NCBI GenBank assembly: GCA_002426795.1
Contig: DINQ01000011.1
Span: 246,625-310,624 of the forward strand
Direction of reading: 5' to 3'
DNA: 64,000 nt
Source: Bacteroidales bacterium UBA5536
GTDB lineage: Bacteria > Bacteroidota > Bacteroidia > Bacteroidales > F082
Below are positions 52,012 through 61,043 of the stretch, one piece after another; position 1 is the stretch's first letter, and every line of letters begins with the position of its first letter. A program made the translations under genes and the position numbers. The notes under the pieces are model-generated. The model was not told where the DNA came from, did no database searches, and saw only the letters and a program-made list of their open reading frames with translations.

Positions 52012-53469
52012 ATGAAAACCACTTTCAATTATACCATCCGTTTTATATTAGTTTTTTCATTTGTTACAGCATTTTCAGCTTGCCAAAAAAAGGAAAAAGC
52101 TGGTGAGGACTTAAACACTGAAATCATTGGCGAGACCAATGCAATATTGACACATGCACCCGAAGTACCGCCGCATATCACTGCCAAGCATAACACAAAG
52201 GTGATTGTTAATCTCGAAGTTATTGAAAAAACCATGCGCCTGGCCGATGGCGTCAACTATACATTTTGGACATTTGGCGGAAAGGTTCCTGGGAGTTTTA
52301 TCCGGATAAGACAGGGTGACCTTGTAGAGTTTCACCTCCACAATCACCCCGACAATATGTTACCTCACAATATTGATTTACACGCCGTTACAGGCCCCGG
52401 AGGCGGTGCTGAAGCATCCCTAATTGCGCCCGGAAAAAGTGCACAATTCAGCTTTAGGGCACTCAATCAAGGTTTATATGTTTATCATTGTGCCACAGCT
52501 CCGGTAGGTATGCATATCGCCAATGGGATGTATGGCCTTATTTTGGTTGAGCCGCTCGAGGGTTTGCCTCCTGTAGATCATGAGTTTTACCTCATGCAAG
52601 GAGAATTTTATACCAGCAAACAACAAGATGCAAATGGTCACCGCGATTTCGATATGCAAAAGGCTTTGGACGAAAATCCCGATTTTGTCGTGATAAATGG
52701 TGCTGTTGGAGCGTCAGCCGGTGAAAATGCCATGCGTGTAAAGGTGGGCGAAACTGTTCGGCTTTTTGTTGGCAATGGAGGACCAAATCTTGTTTCATCT
52801 TTCCATGCCATTGGAGAAATTTTCGATCAGGTAGCAATTGAAGGTGGTTCGCTGATCAACGAAAATGTACAAACAACCTTGATTCCGGCTGGTGGGTCAA
52901 GCATCGTCGAATTTAAGTGCGATGTTCCGGGTACTTTACACCTTGTCGATCACAGTATCTTCAGGGCATTCAACAAAGGAGCTTTGGCTCAGATTAAGGT
53001 TGAAGGAGCCGAAAATCATCAGGTATATACTGGTAAACAAAGAGAGGACGTATATCTTCCTGAAGGCTCCGCTGTTCAACATATCACAACTAAAGAGACT
53101 GCTGATGTTGCAGTTGTGTTGCCTGAAAAAACTCTTGAAGAGCGTCTCAGCGAAGGCCAAACCCTTTTCAATCAAAACTGCATGGCCTGCCATATGGAAA
53201 ATGGCAAGGGCATAGCGGGCACCTTTCCCCCGCTTGAAAATTCCGACTTCTTACAAGCCCGCAATGACAAAGGCATTGGCATTGTACTACATGGTTTGCA
53301 AGGCGAAATTACAGTTAATGGCACAAAATACAACAACATAATGCCTGCCGTAAAACTCTCTGATGATCAGGTAGCCAGTGTGTTAACTTACATCCACAAC
53401 AAATTTAACAACGATAAGGTCTTGGTTAAAGCTTCGGATGTAGCTGACTGGAGATCAAAAAATGATTGA
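52012..53469 (+). CDS. nirK: Copper nitrite reductase with C-terminal cytochrome c domain (lipoprotein)
   Basis: A 485-aa periplasmic or outer-face enzyme that reduces nitrite to nitric oxide. Lipobox AFSAC (Cys24). Two cupredoxin domains follow. Type 1 copper ligands: His119, Cys160, His168, Met173; type 2: His124, His159 and His314; catalytic Asp122 and His265 are present, so it should be active. A cytochrome c domain (~375-470) has the heme site Cys390-Met-Ala-Cys393-His394 and likely axial Met444, a built-in electron donor. The stop overlaps nirV by 8 bp. Third gene of the cassette. Confidence 0.96.
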   Translation: MKTTFNYTIRFILVFSFVTAFSACQKKEKAGEDLNTEIIGETNAILTHAPEVPPHITAKHNTKVIVNLEVIEKTMRLADGVNYTFWTFGGKVPGSFIRIRQGDLVEFHLHNHPDNMLPHNIDLHAVTGPGGGAEASLIAPGKSAQFSFRALNQGLYVYHCATAPVGMHIANGMYGLILVEPLEGLPPVDHEFYLMQGEFYTSKQQDANGHRDFDMQKALDENPDFVVINGAVGASAGENAMRVKVGETVRLFVGNGGPNLVSSFHAIGEIFDQVAIEGGSLINENVQTTLIPAGGSSIVEFKCDVPGTLHLVDHSIFRAFNKGALAQIKVEGAENHQVYTGKQREDVYLPEGSAVQHITTKETADVAVVLPEKTLEERLSEGQTLFNQNCMACHMENGKGIAGTFPPLENSDFLQARNDKGIGIVLHGLQGEITVNGTKYNNIMPAVKLSDDQVASVLTYIHNKFNNDKVLVKASDVADWRSKND

Positions 53470-54208
53470 TATGCATGCCAGCACTTTTCTTGTCGCCATT
53501 TTTATTACGCTACAAGCCTTTAGCCAGGAAAACACCATGGTTTTGGTGCCTGATGGGACGTATAAGCCATTCATTAAGGGCGATTCAAAACAGATTTCCG
53601 TGGCATCTTTCTTCATCGACGAGAAGCAGGTTAGCAATGCCGATTTCCGAAAATTCGTTAAAGAAAACCCCCAGTGGTCGAAAGAAAATGCGCGCAAACT
53701 ATTTGTTGATTCAGACTATTTATCACAATGGGAAAGCGATTCAACAGTTTCAAAGAAATCAGCGAGCGGAGCACCGGTCGTAAATGTGTCCTGGTTTGCT
53801 GCAAAAGCATATTGCGAATGGACAGACCGGAGGCTTCCCACGCTGGACGAATGGGAGTATGTTGCCGCATCATTGCCATACAATTCTACTGACACCAATT
53901 CAATTAAAAAACTCATTGCAGATTGGTATAGTAGAAACGACACAAAAAGCAATTACAAAAATGCTATGGGCGTGTGGAATATGCATGGAAAAGTGTGGGA
54001 ATGGGTATATGATTTCGATCGCATTCAATCCAATAGCGATTCCCGAAACAAGGAAGAAGTGCCTGCTGGATTTTTTTGCGGAAGCGCTTCACTCAATGCA
54101 AGTGATGCTTCCGACTATACCAGTTTCGTTCGGTATGCATTCCGTTCAAGTTTAAAAGGAAATTATACTGTTCGAAATCTGGGTTTCCGGTGTGCAAAAT
54201 CAAAATAA
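53462..54208 (+). CDS. nirV: NirV: formylglycine-enzyme-like (SUMF1-fold) protein linked to NirK
   Basis: A 248-aa exported protein (signal peptide to about Gln22) with the FGE-sulfatase fold: RLPTLDEWEYVAA (124-136), NMHGKVWEWVYDF (173-185) and NLGFRCA (239-245). NirV is a gene long known next to nirK in denitrifiers, its role unsettled. The two catalytic cysteines of real formylglycine-generating enzymes (after GGSW) are absent: that stretch reads CGSASLNASDASDYTSF. So it is probably not a cysteine oxidase but a folding, copper-loading or electron-path partner of NirK. ATG 53462 overlaps nirK; 53471 is an alternative. Confidence 0.88.
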   Translation: MIDMHASTFLVAIFITLQAFSQENTMVLVPDGTYKPFIKGDSKQISVASFFIDEKQVSNADFRKFVKENPQWSKENARKLFVDSDYLSQWESDSTVSKKSASGAPVVNVSWFAAKAYCEWTDRRLPTLDEWEYVAASLPYNSTDTNSIKKLIADWYSRNDTKSNYKNAMGVWNMHGKVWEWVYDFDRIQSNSDSRNKEEVPAGFFCGSASLNASDASDYTSFVRYAFRSSLKGNYTVRNLGFRCAKSK

Positions 54209-54233
54209 TAACTATCCAAATAACTAAAACCTG

Positions 54234-54842
54234 ATGAAACTCTTCATTATAACCATTTTCGTTGGCACATTGCTAATGGCGTGCCAACAAAAAGAATCAG
54301 CTTCATGCTGTAGTATGCCGACTCAACCAAAAAACGAAAAAGAAGTGACTAAACTGCCAGAAACATCACTCTATCAGTTGGATGATGCTTGGCAAACCCA
54401 AAAGGGAAAAGAACTTAAACTGGAAGAATTTGCCGGAAAACCTACCGTAATAACGATGATTTTCACACATTGCGAATATGCTTGTCCGATGATGGTAAGC
54501 GATTTAAAGGCGGTTGAAAGTCAGTTTTCGGCCGAAGAACGGAACAAATTTCAATTCGTACTCGTCAGTTTCGATCATATTCGCGACACACCTGAAAGAT
54601 TGGCTACATACGCTGCTGCGCAAAAGCTTGGCGAAAACTGGACATTACTTCATGGCAGCGCTGATCAGATAAAAGAGTTGGGTGTTTTACTCAATATCAG
54701 CTTCGAACAATTAGAAAACTTACAATTTGCACATGTAAACCGCAAAATATTACTCGATAAAACGGGTAGTATTGTTTACAGCATCGAAGGACTGGAAACC
54801 GGACGCGAAGAAATGGCCGTGGAAGTGAGAAAAGTTTGGTAA
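54234..54842 (+). CDS. SCO1/SenC-family copper chaperone lipoprotein
   Basis: A 202-aa thioredoxin-fold lipoprotein (lipobox LLMAC, Cys17). The copper-binding set is complete: Cys80 and Cys84 in HCEYACPMM and the distant His167 in FAHVNRKIL. SCO proteins deliver copper to CuA of cytochrome oxidases; here, behind nirK and nirV, its likely client is the copper nitrite reductase. An extra Cys pair (CC, 25-26) sits in the N-terminal tail. Last gene of the operon, ending 7 bp before the convergent threonine aldolase stop. Confidence 0.93.
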   Translation: MKLFIITIFVGTLLMACQQKESASCCSMPTQPKNEKEVTKLPETSLYQLDDAWQTQKGKELKLEEFAGKPTVITMIFTHCEYACPMMVSDLKAVESQFSAEERNKFQFVLVSFDHIRDTPERLATYAAAQKLGENWTLLHGSADQIKELGVLLNISFEQLENLQFAHVNRKILLDKTGSIVYSIEGLETGREEMAVEVRKVW

Positions 54843-54849
54843 AAGCAAG

Positions 54850-55905
54850 TTACTGCACTTTACCAATCAACGATTTAGCCACCTCTGCAAAGCCGTTAAC
54901 ATCGTCTTCATGGGTGTCGAATGAACACATCAGCCGAACTTCGTTTTTGCTTTCGTTCCACACATGGAAGAAATAGGATTTCTGCAGTTCAGCAATCAGT
55001 TGCTTTGGGATGATTGCAAAAACACCATTAGCCTCAACAGCCCTGCTCAACCGAATGCCTTCAATTGTATTCAGCTTTTGACCCAGTAACTGCGCCATTT
55101 GATTGGCATTCTGTGCATTGCGTTTCCAGAGATCGTTTTCGAGATAGCTTAAAAACTGCACAAGAATAAAGCGCATTTTGCTGGCGAGCTGCATGCCTTG
55201 TTTGCGGTTGTATTCGAAACCTGTGGCGAGATCTTTGTTCATGAACACAACAGCTTCACCGAACATCAAACCATTTTTGGTGCCACCAAATGACAATACA
55301 TCCACCCCCAAATCAGCCGTCATTGCTTTGAAATCTATTTTCATCGCAACCGCTGCATTGGCAATCCGGGCTCCGTCCATGTGCAACAGCATATTGTTAG
55401 CGTGGGCAAAGTCGGCCAGCGCTTTGATTTCTTCTACCGTGTAAAGCGTTCCCATTTCTGTTGCCTGCGAAATGGTAATCAAGCGTGGCTGCACATGATG
55501 TTGAAAACCAAAACTATTTAGGAAGGGACGAATTTGCTCCGGTCGAATCTTTCCGTCTTCGGATTCGACTGTCAGGATTTTTGCGCCAGTAAACTTCTCG
55601 GGGGCACCACCTTCATCTTCGTTCAGGTGTGCCGAATGTGGCGCCACAACGGCTTCCCACGAGCGCAGCAACTGCTGCACAGCAAGCACATTGGCCCCTG
55701 TACCATTGTACACAAAAAAGGTCTGGCTTTGCTGGCCAAAGACCTCTTTGAAACGGTTTTGAGCCTGCTCCATCAAACTGTCATTTTCACCATAAGCAGG
55801 ATGATGGCCATGATTGATTTGTTGCAATGCCTGCATCACTTCGGGAGATACACCCGACCAGTTGTCGCTGGCAAAACCTTTTTTAAATGAGGCGTCGAAA
55901 TTCAT
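54850..55905 (-). CDS. Low-specificity threonine aldolase (PLP enzyme)
   Basis: A 351-aa fold-type I PLP enzyme that splits L-threonine (and allo-threonine) to glycine and acetaldehyde. Start ASDNWSGVSPEVMQAL; the HPAYGENDSLMEQAQ loop; the PLP Asp in MDGARIANAAVAM (near 171); and the Schiff-base Lys in LSFGGTKNGLMFGEAV (near 204). Normal length. Together with the threonine dehydrogenase gene it brackets the nir cassette. Followed (leftward) at 30 bp upstream by rlmN. Confidence 0.9.
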   Translation of the reverse strand: MNFDASFKKGFASDNWSGVSPEVMQALQQINHGHHPAYGENDSLMEQAQNRFKEVFGQQSQTFFVYNGTGANVLAVQQLLRSWEAVVAPHSAHLNEDEGGAPEKFTGAKILTVESEDGKIRPEQIRPFLNSFGFQHHVQPRLITISQATEMGTLYTVEEIKALADFAHANNMLLHMDGARIANAAVAMKIDFKAMTADLGVDVLSFGGTKNGLMFGEAVVFMNKDLATGFEYNRKQGMQLASKMRFILVQFLSYLENDLWKRNAQNANQMAQLLGQKLNTIEGIRLSRAVEANGVFAIIPKQLIAELQKSYFFHVWNESKNEVRLMCSFDTHEDDVNGFAEVAKSLIGKVQ

Positions 55906-55935
55906 TGTGTTGTATTTGGTTTGTGTGTTATAGCC

Positions 55936-56991
55936 TTAAAAATCAGAAGCTTGTTGCTTAACCAACTCCTTTGTTGATAGCAAGCCACAGGCGGCAAATA
56001 TATCCTGTCCGCGCGAGGCCCTCACAGTGGTGCGAATACCTTTTTTCACCAGTCCCTCGCGAAACTCCTGTATGGTTTCTTCGGTCGAGCTGAGCAAAGG
56101 GGTGTCAGGAATGGGATGAAAGCGGATGAGATTCATGCGGCAACGCAAGCCATTGAGCAGCTTTGCTATTTCTTTTACGTGTTTTGGGGTGTCGTTAATG
56201 CCCTTGAACATGATGTATTCGAACGACACCCGGCGTTGTTTACCAAAATCATAGGACCGCAATGTTTCGATTACCTCGGCAATCGGGTACACATTTTCGA
56301 TGGGCATCAGCTTGCGTCGTTCGTCGTGAAAAGGTGTATGCATACTCACTGCCAGATGACATTCACTGTTTTCGATGAAATGTTTCATGGCTGGTATCAT
56401 GCCGATGGTTGATACCGTGATGCGGCGCGGACTCATTGCCAAACCCCAATCGGACGTCAGCACCTCGAGGCTTTTCATCACACCTTCTAAATTATCGAAT
56501 GGTTCGCCCATGCCCATATAAACGATATTGGTCAGTTTTTCACGTTCCGGAAGGCTTGCGATTTGGTTCACTATTTCGCCTGCCGACAGCTGCGATTGAA
56601 ACCCCTGTTTGCCTGTCATGCAAAACAAACACCCCATTTTGCAGCCCACCTGCGACGATACACACAAGGTAGCACGGTCTTCGTCAGGAATATAAGCAGC
56701 TTCGATAAATTTATTTCCTGCCGTTGGAAAAAGGTATTTTTTAGTTCCGTCTGACGAGGTTTGCACTGTTGTGTTTTCGACCAGTCCGACGGTATATTTT
56801 TCGTTGAGCAATTCACGTGCGGCTTTTGGCAGGTTGGTCATGTCGTCAAACGAATGGGCATGCTTCTTGTAAAGCCATTCCGAAAGCTGTTTTGCTGTAA
56901 ATGCAGGCATTCCCAATGACTGCACAAGGGTTTTCAGCTGCTCGGGCGTTTTTCCAAATAAGGGTTCTTTTTCCATTGTCGCACTCATCAA
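55936..56991 (-). CDS. rlmN: Dual-specificity 23S rRNA A2503/tRNA A37 C2-methyltransferase
   Basis: A 351-aa radical-SAM methyltransferase. The cluster ligands are Cys117, Cys121 and Cys124 (CKMGCLFC), and the methyl-carrying catalytic Cys is Cys335 in DIFAACGLLS. The N-terminal helical domain reads the RNA. It methylates C2 of A2503 in 23S rRNA and A37 in some tRNAs, tuning translation accuracy. Starts at ATG 56991; ATG 56988 and 56976 are close alternatives. Confidence 0.95.
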   Translation of the reverse strand: MMSATMEKEPLFGKTPEQLKTLVQSLGMPAFTAKQLSEWLYKKHAHSFDDMTNLPKAARELLNEKYTVGLVENTTVQTSSDGTKKYLFPTAGNKFIEAAYIPDEDRATLCVSSQVGCKMGCLFCMTGKQGFQSQLSAGEIVNQIASLPEREKLTNIVYMGMGEPFDNLEGVMKSLEVLTSDWGLAMSPRRITVSTIGMIPAMKHFIENSECHLAVSMHTPFHDERRKLMPIENVYPIAEVIETLRSYDFGKQRRVSFEYIMFKGINDTPKHVKEIAKLLNGLRCRMNLIRFHPIPDTPLLSSTEETIQEFREGLVKKGIRTTVRASRGQDIFAACGLLSTKELVKQQASDF

Positions 56992-57022
56992 TCAGGATAA
57001 TTACCAGAAAGAGGCATTCAGG

Positions 57023-57709
57023 TTAAAAATAAATCTCGGCCATGATGTTGTCGATATCCACACCTTTTCCAATCAGAATATCCCGCACTTCAACAACCAT
57101 TTCGGCACTCCCGCAAAGGTAATATTTCATCCCTGATTTTTCCACCTCTTGTTCACGAATCCATTTGGTCAGGCGGCCTTCGTACAAACCAGCACCCGTT
57201 TCCTGCGAACAGCAACGGATGTAGTCATCGCCGAATGCAGCCATCATTTCTTGCTCAAAATAAAAGGAATCGCGGGCTCGTCCACCGTGAATCAGTTTTT
57301 TGTGCTGGTGTAATCCTGACCGCAACATAGAGCGATAAGGCGCCACTCCTGTGCCTGAAGCAATCCACCAGGCAGGTTCTTCATCGCCCAAAAAAGCCCC
57401 AAATGGAGCCGAAACATGAAGATTAGCACCTGCTTTTTGTTGCGCCAGCAAAGGGCTTAGCAAGCCATCGTGTTTCACGTTGAAGAGAATTGCCATTTCA
57501 TCTTCTTCGGTACCGCTGCAGATACTGTATAGCCTGGGAGGAATCGACAAATCGGTCGTGATGGCAACAACCTGGCCTGAAAGAAATTCGTGCTTGCGCT
57601 CAAACTTAAGCGTATAAACCTCATTTCCAATCTCTTCTATTGCCTTTAATTTGCGATAAGAGAGCGGAAGCTTTTTAATGAAGCTCGAGAGGCCAGTATC
57701 CATAATCAT
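57023..57709 (-). CDS. Ferredoxin/flavodoxin-NADP+ reductase-like FAD oxidoreductase
   Basis: About 228 aa. FAD domain with RxYS motif as PPRLYSICSG (near 73-82), and NAD(P)-binding domain with ASGTGVAPYRSML (near 117-129) and YLCGSAEMVVEV near the end; C-terminal aromatic ending EIYF. These are plant-type FNR family features: electron transfer between NAD(P)H and a small redox protein. Partner unknown. The open frame begins at 57766 but those codons give a Cys-rich leader; ATG 57709 (or 57703) starts the domain. Confidence 0.85.
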   Translation of the reverse strand: MIMDTGLSSFIKKLPLSYRKLKAIEEIGNEVYTLKFERKHEFLSGQVVAITTDLSIPPRLYSICSGTEEDEMAILFNVKHDGLLSPLLAQQKAGANLHVSAPFGAFLGDEEPAWWIASGTGVAPYRSMLRSGLHQHKKLIHGGRARDSFYFEQEMMAAFGDDYIRCCSQETGAGLYEGRLTKWIREQEVEKSGMKYYLCGSAEMVVEVRDILIGKGVDIDNIMAEIYF

Positions 57710-57788
57710 GTTGCTTTTCGGCACAAAAATACAACATTCCTGACAATGGCCTCCCGTGGGGATCAATCAGGCCTTTTGTTCATCAGCT

Positions 57789-58751
57789 TTACTTTCTGAC
57801 CACCTCCAACAGTGAAGGGAAAATGTGCTCAAAAAGGTCATTGGTACTGCCGTTGAAAACGCCGTCAGCATTTTGGTCAGAAACAATGGCGTAACGAATG
57901 CTTGTGTCAGGCACAGCAAAGGCTTTGATGGAAATCGGATTGAAATTATTGCCTTCAAAAACCACCTGGAAATCAGGTGTAGCACCTGTTATCAGCTGAT
58001 TATCAACAAATGCCATGCTGTTTGTTGATTTGATTTTACTGAAGTATTGTGCCATTGAAGCCGAGTCGACCAGCTGGCCATCTGCGCTCCAGCCCAGATC
58101 TGCTTTGGTAATTTCAAACTGCTGGTTTGTCGATTGAAAAGACACCTTACTCAAGTCGGCCGGTGTTATTTTCAGCACTTTTTTGTTGCGATACGAATCG
58201 ATCTTTTCCTGAAATGCTGTTTTGAGGAATCCATCAACAGCGTAAACATTGTCTTTTGAGCCCACGCGCACGAAAGTTGTTACTTTGGGCTGCTGACGTT
58301 GCATCTGGTTGCTGTTGGGTTGCTGACTGAAAGAAAATTTGCCATAATACAGCTCTGCCAGTGTATTTGATTTGTCTTTCACCTCCACTTTGATGGCAGT
58401 TGAATCGGTGATTTCGAAATTCTTCCAGTTTGCCTTTTTGGTTGCAGCAACACGTTCTGCATTCATGTCGACAAATTGCGAAAGGATGCCCTTCACCGAT
58501 CTGGCATCGGCCATAAACTGTTTTTTTCCGTTAGAAACTGTCCATTCTTCACTCGAGCTGCGCGAAAGAGTGATCGGTGTTGCAGTTGTTGGGAAGTGGA
58601 TTACCACCTGTTGCACAGCAGCTGTATCAATAGCCACAAGATTTTTATCGAAAGAACTTTCGGAAGTGTCGGTGAGCACGCTCACGGCATAAATACCTCC
58701 CAAAATCAGCAGGATGACAATCAAAGTCTTTGTGTTCAGTTTCTTAAACAT
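57789..58751 (-). CDS. DUF4340-domain protein of a Gld-like ABC system
   Basis: A 320-aa protein with one N-terminal membrane helix (TLIVILLILGGIYAVSVL) and a periplasmic part made of repeats of the type VVIHFPTTATPITLSRSSSEEWTVSNGKKQFMADARSVKGIL, the DUF4340 pattern. DUF4340 genes usually travel with GldG-like and GldF-like ABC components and here overlap gldG by 8 bp. Role unknown; probably the fourth part of the exporter. Residue detail beyond that is not diagnostic. Confidence 0.85.
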   Translation of the reverse strand: MFKKLNTKTLIVILLILGGIYAVSVLTDTSESSFDKNLVAIDTAAVQQVVIHFPTTATPITLSRSSSEEWTVSNGKKQFMADARSVKGILSQFVDMNAERVAATKKANWKNFEITDSTAIKVEVKDKSNTLAELYYGKFSFSQQPNSNQMQRQQPKVTTFVRVGSKDNVYAVDGFLKTAFQEKIDSYRNKKVLKITPADLSKVSFQSTNQQFEITKADLGWSADGQLVDSASMAQYFSKIKSTNSMAFVDNQLITGATPDFQVVFEGNNFNPISIKAFAVPDTSIRYAIVSDQNADGVFNGSTNDLFEHIFPSLLEVVRK

Positions 58752-60261
58752 AATCTACCTCCATTCTTTTAATACGTTGATTGCGACGGTATTGAAAACG
58801 GACCACGCCATAAATCAAAACCAGGATAATGGGCAAGAGGAAATTGAGCCATTTCAGGAAGGCCCTTCTGCCTTCTTCAACCTCTTGCAGCGGGCGTGAA
58901 GTCACTTCTTTGGTTCGCAGATCAATCAGTCCCGTATCGTCCGACAAGAAGTCGATGGCGTTAACCATCAGGCTCACGTTGTCGGGCTGACGCTGCTGCA
59001 TCTGTTGCCCTTCGCCATTCACCGCAAAGTCGCCATCAGCAATCAGCACAATGCGCGACGGCATGTTGCCCACAATCTTTCCTTCAAGCACTGCGCCAAC
59101 GGTTTGGGGGCCAAGCGGAAAGTCGTTGTTGGTCCATTCCTTATTCAGGTTGATAAAAGTGGGCGCTGCCACAGTCCCTGATTTTTCTGAAGTTTTAAGA
59201 AATGGCCTGAATATCAGATTGGTGTCGCCAACATAGCTGATGGTACTGGCAAACTGCAGCATTACCTGATTCAAACCTTTGGTAATTGGCATGTCTTCAA
59301 ATTTGGTGATGCTCGGCCAGTAATGGAATGGGATCTGACGTGTAAACGTCATGAAACCACTCTGTTGCCGAACACCAACCGTACCGGCTGATCTGTCTAC
59401 CACAAAATTCTTCTCTATCTTCAGGCCTTTTTCCAAGAGCCAGTCTTTGAGGTTTCCGGTGTTTACTTTTCCTTGCATGGTTTGCAGATCGGCCACAACC
59501 TGGTTGGTGGCAATGTAGAGGTTGCCCCCATTCGCCAAAAAAGCATCCAGCTTCGCCAGCTCACCATCGGTAAAAGTATCTGTCGGTGCAATGATGGCCA
59601 GTGTTTTGTAGCCTTTCAGATCGACATCCGGATTGTTCAGGTCAACAGGTTCTGTCTGGTACAACACGTTCAACTGCTCACCGGCCTGCACCATCGACTG
59701 CAGCGAAGGCTCTCCATTACCCTGCAACACGCCCACTTTGGGTTTGTCGATCACCGCGAGTTTTTTGATGGCAGATGACAAGGCGTATTCCATGGCGGCT
59801 CCGGGCTGTACCACAGGAATGAGCTCTGTGCGATCGCCCATGGCAAGTTTGGCACCCAGGAAAACCCGTTGTTGCTTCACCTGGTCTTTTTCGCGCACGT
59901 TGAGCATAAGCGGCTGAATGCCTTGCTGGGCGGCTTCCTGCTCAATTTTGGAGTCTGCGTTGGGGTTTACAAAAACAAAATTGACCATGCCATCAGAAAT
60001 ACTGGCGTATTCGGTAAGCATATCTTTGAAGTCTTCACGCACTTTTTCAATCTCGGGCTGACTGCCTTTGGTGAAATACGCGGTAACCGTCACTGGTTCG
60101 TCGAGCGATTTCAGTATGTCGCGTGTGGCATTGCTCAGGGTATATATTTTATCCGCAGTGAAATCGAGCCGCATCGAAAACCGGTCAGAAAGTACATTGA
60201 CCAATATCAATGCCAAAGCGATCAATGCGAGCTGTGATGCTATGGTTCTTTTCTTTTTCAT
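58744..60261 (-). CDS. gldG: GldG-type ABC transporter auxiliary protein
   Basis: A 505-aa inner-membrane protein: N-terminal membrane helix (LALIALALILVNVL), a large periplasmic ABC_transp_aux domain (FSMRLDFTADKIYTLSNATRDILKSLDEPVTVTAYF start; then LAIIAPTDTFTDGELAKLDAFLANGGNLYIAT near 225), and a C-terminal helix (FLLPIILVLIYGVVRFQY). In Flavobacterium johnsoniae GldG with GldA and GldF is required for gliding; elsewhere in the phylum the same set exists without gliding. Between gldF and DUF4340 in one leftward operon. Confidence 0.88.
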   Translation of the reverse strand: MKKKRTIASQLALIALALILVNVLSDRFSMRLDFTADKIYTLSNATRDILKSLDEPVTVTAYFTKGSQPEIEKVREDFKDMLTEYASISDGMVNFVFVNPNADSKIEQEAAQQGIQPLMLNVREKDQVKQQRVFLGAKLAMGDRTELIPVVQPGAAMEYALSSAIKKLAVIDKPKVGVLQGNGEPSLQSMVQAGEQLNVLYQTEPVDLNNPDVDLKGYKTLAIIAPTDTFTDGELAKLDAFLANGGNLYIATNQVVADLQTMQGKVNTGNLKDWLLEKGLKIEKNFVVDRSAGTVGVRQQSGFMTFTRQIPFHYWPSITKFEDMPITKGLNQVMLQFASTISYVGDTNLIFRPFLKTSEKSGTVAAPTFINLNKEWTNNDFPLGPQTVGAVLEGKIVGNMPSRIVLIADGDFAVNGEGQQMQQRQPDNVSLMVNAIDFLSDDTGLIDLRTKEVTSRPLQEVEEGRRAFLKWLNFLLPIILVLIYGVVRFQYRRNQRIKRMEVDYV

Positions 60262-60279
60262 GACAATCGTTTTAATGCG

Positions 60280-60999
60280 TTAGTTTCGGTTTTTTTGCAG
60301 GATGGCTTCAGTGCTCACCAAACTCAGGAAAATGAGTGAAACAAAGTAGATCAGGTCGTTGGTGTCGATCACGCCACGTGAAATGGCATCGAAACGCGCA
60401 CTGATGCTCAAGTAGTTGAATGTTTCGGCAACCAGTCCTCCGGTCGACATGGCCAGCAACGAAAAAATAAAGTGAAACAGAATTCCGATGGCCATTGCCA
60501 GCAAAAAGCCGACAATCTGGTTGTTGGTTAAACTACTGGCAAAAAGCCCGATGCTGATGTAAGCTGAGCTGATGAGGAGCAAACCAAAATAGCCTGAGAT
60601 GGTTGCGCCGTTGTCGATATTCCCGAGGCTTGCTACCGTGAAATAATAGGGCAGCGTGAGCAGCAGGGCAAAGCCGATCAGCAGAAAAGTTGCCAGAAAC
60701 TTACCTGCAATCACCTGCCAGTCGGTGACAGGTCTGGTCAACAGCAATTCGATGGTGCCGGTTTTGTTTTCTTCGGCAAACTGTCGCATGGTGAGTGCCG
60801 GGATAAAGAAAAACAAAGTCCAGTACGAAACTCCAAAAAACACCGACAAACTGGCTTGCTTCACGAAGAAAATATCGGAGCCAAAGAGCCAGGTGAAAAA
60901 TCCGCTAAAGCCCAGAAACACGACCAGCATGATATAGGCTGTGAGCGAATCGAAAAATGATTGCCATTCTTTTTTGGCAATGATCCAGATTTTATTCAT
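60280..60999 (-). CDS. gldF: GldF-type ABC transporter permease
   Basis: A 239-aa ABC-2 permease with six membrane helices (first LTAYIMLVVFLGFSGFFTWLF). The FAEENKTGTIELLLTRPVTDWQVIAGKFLATF block is typical of GldF and NosY-like permeases. Forms the channel with the ATPase 45 bp upstream; length is like F. johnsoniae GldF. Cargo unknown. Confidence 0.9.
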   Translation of the reverse strand: MNKIWIIAKKEWQSFFDSLTAYIMLVVFLGFSGFFTWLFGSDIFFVKQASLSVFFGVSYWTLFFFIPALTMRQFAEENKTGTIELLLTRPVTDWQVIAGKFLATFLLIGFALLLTLPYYFTVASLGNIDNGATISGYFGLLLISSAYISIGLFASSLTNNQIVGFLLAMAIGILFHFIFSLLAMSTGGLVAETFNYLSISARFDAISRGVIDTNDLIYFVSLIFLSLVSTEAILQKNRN

Positions 61000-61043
61000 G
61001 AGTTCAGAATTTTATTTTCAACATCAAAAAAAACAGGACCGCC

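Noticed and set aside
54838..54864. Terminator hairpin between sco and the threonine aldolase gene
   Set aside because: GGTAAA/TTTACC can pair but lies within the coding ends, and there is no U-run.
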